This document shows positions 51,228 to 55,840 of a stretch of DNA of 55,840 nt, in pieces; the first letter of the stretch is position 1; each line of letters starts with the position of its first letter. Under the pieces are notes generated by a model. That model did not search any database, was not told the origin of the DNA, and saw only the letters and a program-made list of their open reading frames with translations. This DNA is from Nocardioides agariphilus (GTDB lineage Bacteria; Actinomycetota; Actinomycetes; Propionibacteriales; Nocardioidaceae): contig NZ_JADKPO010000029.1 of the NCBI RefSeq assembly GCF_015352445.1, positions 1 to 55,840 on the forward strand, written 5' to 3'. A program made the position numbers and the translations under genes.

Positions 51228-52670
51228 GTGACCCACGGCGTCTCGTTCCCGGCTCTGCCTGACCGCACCAGACCGACGAGCGCGGTCGCACGCAGCGTCG
51301 TAGCAGCCGCCCTCGAGTCGGTCGACCCGATCGGTGGCCGTGCCTGCCGCACCGAGACGTCGTGGCGCAGTCGCTACGTCTTGCACTTCCGGCGGCTCGT
51401 CGAGGCGGGTCTGCCCACGCAGCAGGCGTGGTGCGACATCGCAGAAGCCGGGCTGCACAGCGTGCGCAGCCAGATGGTGGTGACCTCGGACTCCGGGGAC
51501 CGCCCTGTGGGCGCCCTGGCACAGGACCCGGGCTCGCGCTCGCTCGAGACGATGTGCGTGAAGGGGGAGAGCGATCGGCTGACCGAGCTGGTGCTGCCTT
51601 ATCGCGGGCAGCTCCTGACCGGGTCGGCGCTGGTCGATCAGGTCCAGGCCTGGGAGACGGTGGGCGTGCTGGAACCCTCGGCAGCCCGGGCCGTCCTCGA
51701 GGTCAGCCACCATCCCGAGTGGTTGAGCCTGGAGGGCCATACGGTCGCCGTGCTCGGGGCCGGTGCCGAGATGGGTCCACTCGGACCGCTCCTTCGCTGG
51801 GGGGCCCGGGTGGCGGCCGTCGACCTGCCCTCCGGCGCGGTCTGGGACCGTGTGCTCGCGATGGCCAAGGCCGGGGCCGGCGACCTGCTGGTCCCCGTTG
51901 CCGCCGGCGCGGAGGACCCCGGCGTGGACCTGCTGGCCGAGGTTCCCGAGACGGCCGACTGGCTGGCCGGGCTCGACGGCCGGCTGGTGGTGGGCAACTA
52001 CCTGTACGCCGACGGCGGGACGCACGTGCGGGTGTCGGTCGCGGCCGACGCGCTCGCCTCGCGGGTCACGGCCGCGCGACCGGACACCGCGCTGGCCTTC
52101 TTGGCCACGCCGACAGATGTGTTCGCCGTACCTGCCGATGCCGTGGCTCACTCGACACGTGCTTACGAGGAGCGCTCCGGGGCCGCCAAGATGCTGGGCC
52201 GGCCACTGCGCTGGCTCTCCCGCGGGCGGCTGCTGCACCGCAACTACCCCCCGGGCGCCGACCCCGGGATCGCCGACTGCCTGGTTCCTCAGCAGGGCCC
52301 CAACTACGCCTTGGCCAAGCGGATCCAGCGCTGGCAGGCGTGCGTCGAACGCGTCCGGGGACGCCAGGTGTCCTTCCACGTGGCCCCCGCGACCCGCACG
52401 CGCTCGGTCGTCAAGAACCGCGCTCTGGCTGCGGCTTTCGCGGGCGCGCACCGGTTCGGGGTGGAGGTGTTCGACCCGTCCACGTCCAACACCCTGATGG
52501 CCGCGCTGCTCGTCCACGACCTGATGGCGCCGGCACCTGCGGCCCGCGACCATCCCTGGCAGGACGAGGCGTACGCCGCGGTGCACGGCGGCCTGTGGCG
52601 GGCACCGTACGAGCCACGCAGCGCCCTCGGGCTGGCAGCGGTGCTCGGGTACGCCAGCGCCCGAAGCTAG
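51228..52670 (+). CDS. protein of unknown function with a Rossmann-type nucleotide-binding segment
   Basis: A 480-residue soluble protein that I cannot place in a named family. Residues about 168-205 (HTVAVLGAGAEMGPLGPLLRWGARVAAVDLPSG) form a beta-G-x-G-x-x-G-alpha-beta-D NAD(P)-binding unit. Other stretches, RNYPPGADPGIADCLVPQQGPNYALAKRIQRW and HVAPATRTRSVVKNRALAAAFAGAHRFGVEVFDPSTSNTLMAALLVHDL, look conserved and probably form the active site. GTG start at 51228, 17 bp after the transposase-like gene. An oxidoreductase is possible. Confidence 0.6.
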   Translation: MTHGVSFPALPDRTRPTSAVARSVVAAALESVDPIGGRACRTETSWRSRYVLHFRRLVEAGLPTQQAWCDIAEAGLHSVRSQMVVTSDSGDRPVGALAQDPGSRSLETMCVKGESDRLTELVLPYRGQLLTGSALVDQVQAWETVGVLEPSAARAVLEVSHHPEWLSLEGHTVAVLGAGAEMGPLGPLLRWGARVAAVDLPSGAVWDRVLAMAKAGAGDLLVPVAAGAEDPGVDLLAEVPETADWLAGLDGRLVVGNYLYADGGTHVRVSVAADALASRVTAARPDTALAFLATPTDVFAVPADAVAHSTRAYEERSGAAKMLGRPLRWLSRGRLLHRNYPPGADPGIADCLVPQQGPNYALAKRIQRWQACVERVRGRQVSFHVAPATRTRSVVKNRALAAAFAGAHRFGVEVFDPSTSNTLMAALLVHDLMAPAPAARDHPWQDEAYAAVHGGLWRAPYEPRSALGLAAVLGYASARS

Positions 52671-52685
52671 GTCAGACGAAGCTGG

Positions 52686-53354
52686 TCAGCGCTTGACCTG
52701 GACCTTGCAGTTGCGCAGCGCGTCGAGCGGGTCGCGCTCACCGCGGTAGATGATGAGTCCCGGCGGGGAGTCCAGTCGCATCGAGTTGCAGAAGATGTCG
52801 TCGCGGACGCCGTCGTTGGTGGCGATGATCGTGTTGTTGCCCTCTTCGCCGTAGATCTCGTCGGCGCCGTCGCCGGGGTAGATGATGTCGTCACCCTCGT
52901 CGCCGGTGACCTGGTCATCCCCGGAACCGGCGAAGAGCCGGTCGTTGCCGGAGTCGCCGTCGAGCTCGTCGTTGCCGGGGCCGCCATAGACGCGGTCATT
53001 GCCGGAGCCGCCTTGCGGGTGGTCCTGGCCCGGTCCGCCGGAGACGTAGTCCCTGCCCTCGTTGCCGTGCAGCCAGTCGTTGCCGTCACCGCCGAAGGCG
53101 CGGTCATCACCGCGGCCGAGGCGGATCCAGTCGTCGCCATCGAGGCCGTAGACCAGCTGGGCCCGCTTCTTGGTGATGATCTGGTCGTTGCCGTTGGTGC
53201 CTTGCACCAACGCCATCTGGGCCGCGCGCGCAGTCGTCTGCACGGCGGTCGTGGTCGTCGTCGTCGTCGCTCCGGAGACCGCGGGAACCGCAGCGGCCGT
53301 GATGGCCGCCGCGGCCGCAGCGAACAGCCGGGCTCTTGGGGGGAGAGAACCCAT
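52686..53354 (-). CDS. secreted RTX-type calcium-binding repeat protein
   Basis: A 222-residue exported protein. A signal peptide (MGSLPPRARLFAAAAAAITAAAVPAVSGA) is followed by a Thr-rich linker and about nine GGxGxDxxx nonapeptide repeats (GNDWLHGNEGRDYVSGG, GNDRVYGGPGNDELDGD, GDDIIYPGDGADEIYGEEG) that form a calcium-binding parallel beta roll. A short Cys-containing tail follows. I start at the ATG 53354; the frame upstream to 53375 is less likely. It ends 15 bp after the 480-residue gene on the opposite strand. No partner is evident. Confidence 0.85.
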   Translation of the reverse strand: MGSLPPRARLFAAAAAAITAAAVPAVSGATTTTTTTAVQTTARAAQMALVQGTNGNDQIITKKRAQLVYGLDGDDWIRLGRGDDRAFGGDGNDWLHGNEGRDYVSGGPGQDHPQGGSGNDRVYGGPGNDELDGDSGNDRLFAGSGDDQVTGDEGDDIIYPGDGADEIYGEEGNNTIIATNDGVRDDIFCNSMRLDSPPGLIIYRGERDPLDALRNCKVQVKR

Positions 53355-53416
53355 GTCAGGAAAGTAACAAGACACGAACCGCTTGTCAGGTCACTGCCCC
53401 AGGCTCACCCCCAGGG

Positions 53417-53788
53417 CTAGACAGGCTCACCCCCGCTGGCTGGCCAGTCGATGAAGGTCACCTCACCGCCCGTGATGGCGGCCTTCAACAGCACTGCGTG
53501 GCCCCCCTTGTCGAACAGCTCGTATGTGCCTTCGACCAGCTCGGGGAACACCAGGGAGGGCATCGTGGCCCCGCCGACCGGTCGGTCGACGACGGCGACG
53601 TGTGGGCGATGCGGGTGCCCGTCGTGCGCGTGGCCGTGCTCGTGCTCGTGCCCTCGCCCCTGCCCGACAGGGGCGATTTCGATCTCGGTGCCGACCATCG
53701 ACGCTGGCATGGCGACCACGAGGGCCCCCACGTCACCGCCGATGTCGAGCAGCACCGAGCCCTGACCGGCGTGCGGGTTCTCGCTCAT
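53417..53788 (-). CDS. His-rich small protein of the DUF4331 operon
   Basis: A 123-residue protein. A strand-rich domain (GSVLLDIGGDVGALVVAMPASMVGTEIEIAPVG and VEGTYELFDKGGHAVLLKAAITGGEVTFIDW) is interrupted by a His-rich loop GHEHEHGHAHDGHPHRPH that could bind metal ions such as Zn or Ni. No known family is recognised. Its start overlaps the stop of the DUF4331 gene (ATGA), so the two are translated together. Confidence 0.7.
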   Translation of the reverse strand: MSENPHAGQGSVLLDIGGDVGALVVAMPASMVGTEIEIAPVGQGRGHEHEHGHAHDGHPHRPHVAVVDRPVGGATMPSLVFPELVEGTYELFDKGGHAVLLKAAITGGEVTFIDWPASGGEPV

Positions 53789-55182
53789 GACGCCGAGGTG
53801 GTCCCGGGCTCGGTCTGGTATCCGCCACCCGGCAGCCCCAGGAACGGGAAGGAGCCCGTGGCAGCCGCGTTGGTGTTGGTGGTCCCGTCCGCGACCGCCG
53901 AGGCAGCCCCGTCAGGGGTGTACGACGGGTCGACCAGCGGGATGGTCAGCCCGGCGACGGCACGCAGGGCCACCGTTACGACGTCGTCGTTGACCCGGCG
54001 ACCGTTGGGCCACCCTGCCGCGTCGCCAGCCACCAGGCCGAGGTCGTTGGGCGATGACGACGGCGGTACGGCGACGTTGAGCCGCAGCATGTCGGCCTGG
54101 ACCGCGCCGGTGAAGTTCTGGAACCCGGGCACGACACCTGCCGGGATCCCCGTCATCAGCACGGCGTTGAGGTCCGCGCGCGGCTTGTCGTAGGCCGCGA
54201 GGTTCGAGAACGCGCCGGGGTACAGCACGGGCAACAGGCCCTGCAGCTCCGGCTTGTTCACGTACTTCGTGTAGCGCTTGTCGCCGTGAGGTCCTCGGGC
54301 GTTCCACTCGTCCTTCTCGGCCATCGGCACGATGACCTCGTTGAACAGCGGGTTCGCCAGACGCGACACCTGCTCCCACGGCCCGTGGCCGACGTACTTG
54401 CCCTGGTCCTTGTTCCAGACCTGGGACTTGCGCCGACTCGCCGTGGCCCAGACCCCGATGACCGCCTTCTTGCTCAGTGCGTTGGTCGGGTGGGTGCCAT
54501 CGCGGGTGAGCTTGCGGATCGGGACCTCGATCGCGATCGTGTGCACGTTGTAGCCCTGCACACCGTTGACGCCCGCCGCGTTGGGCATCGAGATGAGGTG
54601 CGCCTCGTTGAGGGGTCGCAACGCCCCGAGGTCGAAGATGCTGCCCAGGTCGACGTGGAAGGCGTCCGCGCGCTGACCACAGAACACGCGAGTGTTCTGC
54701 TTGACCTCGTGGATGGCCTGCGAGGACAGGTTCGCGTAGTTCGGAGTGCTGCGCTTGCCGACGTTGACCGGCGGCACCCGAAGGTTCGTGCCGAGGTCGA
54801 CGATCTTCTTGATGTCGCCGTTCTTGCGCCGCTCGATGCGACGTAGCGAGTAGAACTGCGGGCGGTTCCAGTTCGGGCTGCCGATCCCGGTGATGGGGCC
54901 GGTGTTGTAGAGGAAGGTCTTGTCGTTGCGGACCTTCGTCGAGAACTTGAACTGGTAGGTCACGTCCTTGGTCGCGTCACCGCGGTTGTTGACGTGGATC
55001 TCGTAGAGGACGTCGTCGCCGAACTCGTAGAAGTTCGGGCCGCTGTCCGGCTTCTGCAAAGGGATGAAGTTGGCGATCAAGGTCACGTGCGTCGGCCGGT
55101 CGGGGCTGACGAACGCATAGACGTCGGTGCCGTCGGCAACGGGGTCCTTGCTGATCTCGGGGGCTTCACGGTGCGACGACAT
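53785..55182 (-). CDS. DUF4331 protein
   Basis: A 465-residue protein. The start MSSHREAPEISKDPVADGTDVYAFVSPDRP, the strands THVTLIANFIPLQKPDSGPNFYEFGDDVLYEIHVNN and the FHVDLGSIFDL segment are the DUF4331 pattern. It has no obvious signal peptide and its function is unknown. AGGAGGCG precedes the ATG at 55182. It is the second gene of a three-gene operon after the small Tat protein, which may be its export partner. Confidence 0.9.
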   Translation of the reverse strand: MSSHREAPEISKDPVADGTDVYAFVSPDRPTHVTLIANFIPLQKPDSGPNFYEFGDDVLYEIHVNNRGDATKDVTYQFKFSTKVRNDKTFLYNTGPITGIGSPNWNRPQFYSLRRIERRKNGDIKKIVDLGTNLRVPPVNVGKRSTPNYANLSSQAIHEVKQNTRVFCGQRADAFHVDLGSIFDLGALRPLNEAHLISMPNAAGVNGVQGYNVHTIAIEVPIRKLTRDGTHPTNALSKKAVIGVWATASRRKSQVWNKDQGKYVGHGPWEQVSRLANPLFNEVIVPMAEKDEWNARGPHGDKRYTKYVNKPELQGLLPVLYPGAFSNLAAYDKPRADLNAVLMTGIPAGVVPGFQNFTGAVQADMLRLNVAVPPSSSPNDLGLVAGDAAGWPNGRRVNDDVVTVALRAVAGLTIPLVDPSYTPDGAASAVADGTTNTNAAATGSFPFLGLPGGGYQTEPGTTSAS

Positions 55183-55183
55183 G

Positions 55184-55453
55184 TCACTCGCCTCCTGCTG
55201 CGTTGAGAATCCGGGCCGCGAGGTCCGGGTCGTGGACGACGATCTCCCTCTCGCCGACCATGAGGTGCACGCGGTTGCTGAAGTGGTGCTCCACGTAGGC
55301 CACCACCGGCTGCCGCGCACTCTTGACGTTGCGGGACGCAACGGCCGGTGCGGCCGCTGCCGCCTCGCCTGTCAGGCCCCCCATCAGTCCGGCCGTACCG
55401 GCCGCCCCGATCCCTGCCGCAGCGAGGAACTTCCTTCTGCTGGTGTCACTCAT
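55184..55453 (-). CDS. small Tat-signal protein, first gene of DUF4331 operon
   Basis: An 89-residue protein with a twin-arginine signal, MSDTSRRKFLAAAGIGAAGTAGLMGG, and a short mature part (VVAYVEHHFSNRVHLMVGEREIVVHDPDLAARILNAAGGE) of unknown function. GGAGGA upstream fixes the ATG at 55453; the frame to 55537 is not needed. The stop and the DUF4331 start are separated by 1 bp, so they are coupled. The Tat signal suggests a cofactor-linked or folded export role. Confidence 0.8.
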   Translation of the reverse strand: MSDTSRRKFLAAAGIGAAGTAGLMGGLTGEAAAAAPAVASRNVKSARQPVVAYVEHHFSNRVHLMVGEREIVVHDPDLAARILNAAGGE

Positions 55454-55556
55454 CTGGTCCTCCACATCGGGCTGCACGTCGTCGATGACGCGCGCTGCAA
55501 AGGGTTCGGACCTGCTGGCGTGACGGATTGGCGTCACTCTGCGGGGGCATGCCGGT

Positions 55557-55840
55557 GGTTGAGGAGGCTGCGCTAGCCGGTCCCCGCGGCTGGTTGAGGA
55601 GGGCGCGCTGGCCGGTGCCGCCGTTGGTTGAGGAGGGCGCGCTGCTGGTTGAGGAGGACGCGCTGGCCGGTCCCGCTGCTGGTTGAGGAGGGCGCGCTGG
55701 TCGGTGCCCGTCGTTGGTTGAGGAGGGCGCGCTGGCCGGTCCCCGTCGTTGGTTGAGGAGGGCGCGCTGGCCGGTGCCCGTCGTTGGTTGAGGAGGGCGC
55801 GCTGGCCGGTGCCCGTCGTTGGTTGAGGAGGGCGCGCTGG
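55557..55840. repeat. tandem array of a 35-bp unit related to the REP element
   Basis: GGTTGAGGAGG starts occur at 55557, 55592, 55626, 55647, 55681, 55716, 55751, 55786 and 55821; the last four intervals are exactly 35 bp. The consensus begins GGTTGAGGAGGGCGCGCTGG. The array continues past the window end. Its first half is identical to one arm of the REP-like palindromes at 103-139 and 33184-33224. No coding potential is seen in 55454-55840. Confidence 0.9.

Noticed and set aside
55557-55840. CRISPR array
   Set aside because: The repeats are contiguous 35-bp units without unique spacers, and no cas gene is near. It is a tandem repeat related to a REP element.
1-55840. tRNA, tmRNA or rRNA genes
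   Set aside because: No cloverleaf, CCA-type ends or rRNA motifs were recognised by eye. A tRNA-site origin for the island was considered but the core matches the ychF end instead.

Overview
The window is chromosomal DNA of a high-GC actinobacterium, most likely Nocardioidaceae (Nocardioides-like). The first 6.6 kb carries the conserved actinobacterial block glpX / DUF4245 / xseB-xseA / ispH / DUF6542. In Mycobacterium the same block (Rv1099c to Rv1112) continues directly into ychF. Here ychF lies about 20 kb further on. This taxonomic reading is inferred from gene content, GTG starts and codon bias; no rRNA is present.

Layout. 1-6626: core metabolism and DNA repair (GlpX, an ArsB/NhaD-type permease, exonuclease VII, IspH, a Sua5/YciO-type protein, DUF6542). 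6623-26814: accessory block between DUF6542 and ychF. It holds RmuC, an aldo/keto reductase lacking its catalytic Tyr, a VIT1/CCC1-type transporter, exonuclease III, a phosphatidylcholine-synthase-like enzyme, three paralogous secreted beta-propeller/concanavalin-like proteins, a 1359-residue protein of unknown function, a divergent LysR pair and a polar amino-acid ABC transporter. 27007-28083: ychF.

28084-44226 looks like a composite genomic island anchored at the 3' end of ychF. The last codons of ychF (FRFNV-stop) are recreated at 37379-37396, and a weaker copy (VRFDV-stop) lies at 44211-44226. The first segment carries a translationally coupled type I restriction-modification operon in the unusual order hsdR-hsdS-GIY-YIG nuclease-PD-(D/E)XK-like protein-small protein-hsdM, plus DUF3024 and a small antitoxin-like protein. 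The second carries an XRE/AbiEii-type toxin-antitoxin pair with a leaderless promoter inside a perfect inverted repeat. The third carries small ferredoxin-like-fold/SnoaL-type enzymes around a large ATPase-LuxR regulator that has near-identical palindromes at both ends. A 175-bp attachment-like module occurs intact (37222-37396) and as a split copy (38895-39000 plus 44162-44226). The third segment therefore appears to have been inserted into an older module. No integrase is present.

44247-55840: a Nif11-like leader-peptide protein, an aldo/keto reductase, two tandem AfsR/LuxR-type ATPase regulators, a truncated catalytically degenerate IS256-family transposase-like gene, an unknown Rossmann-type protein, an RTX-repeat secreted protein and a three-gene DUF4331 operon. 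The window ends in a tandem array of a 35-bp unit. That unit shares half of a REP-like palindrome also found at 103-139 and inside the hsdR coding sequence at 33184-33224.

The best candidates for something undescribed are the R-S-x-y-z-M restriction operon with two extra nuclease-like proteins, the ychF-anchored composite island with its split attachment module, and the palindrome-flanked LuxR/SnoaL/monooxygenase cluster.
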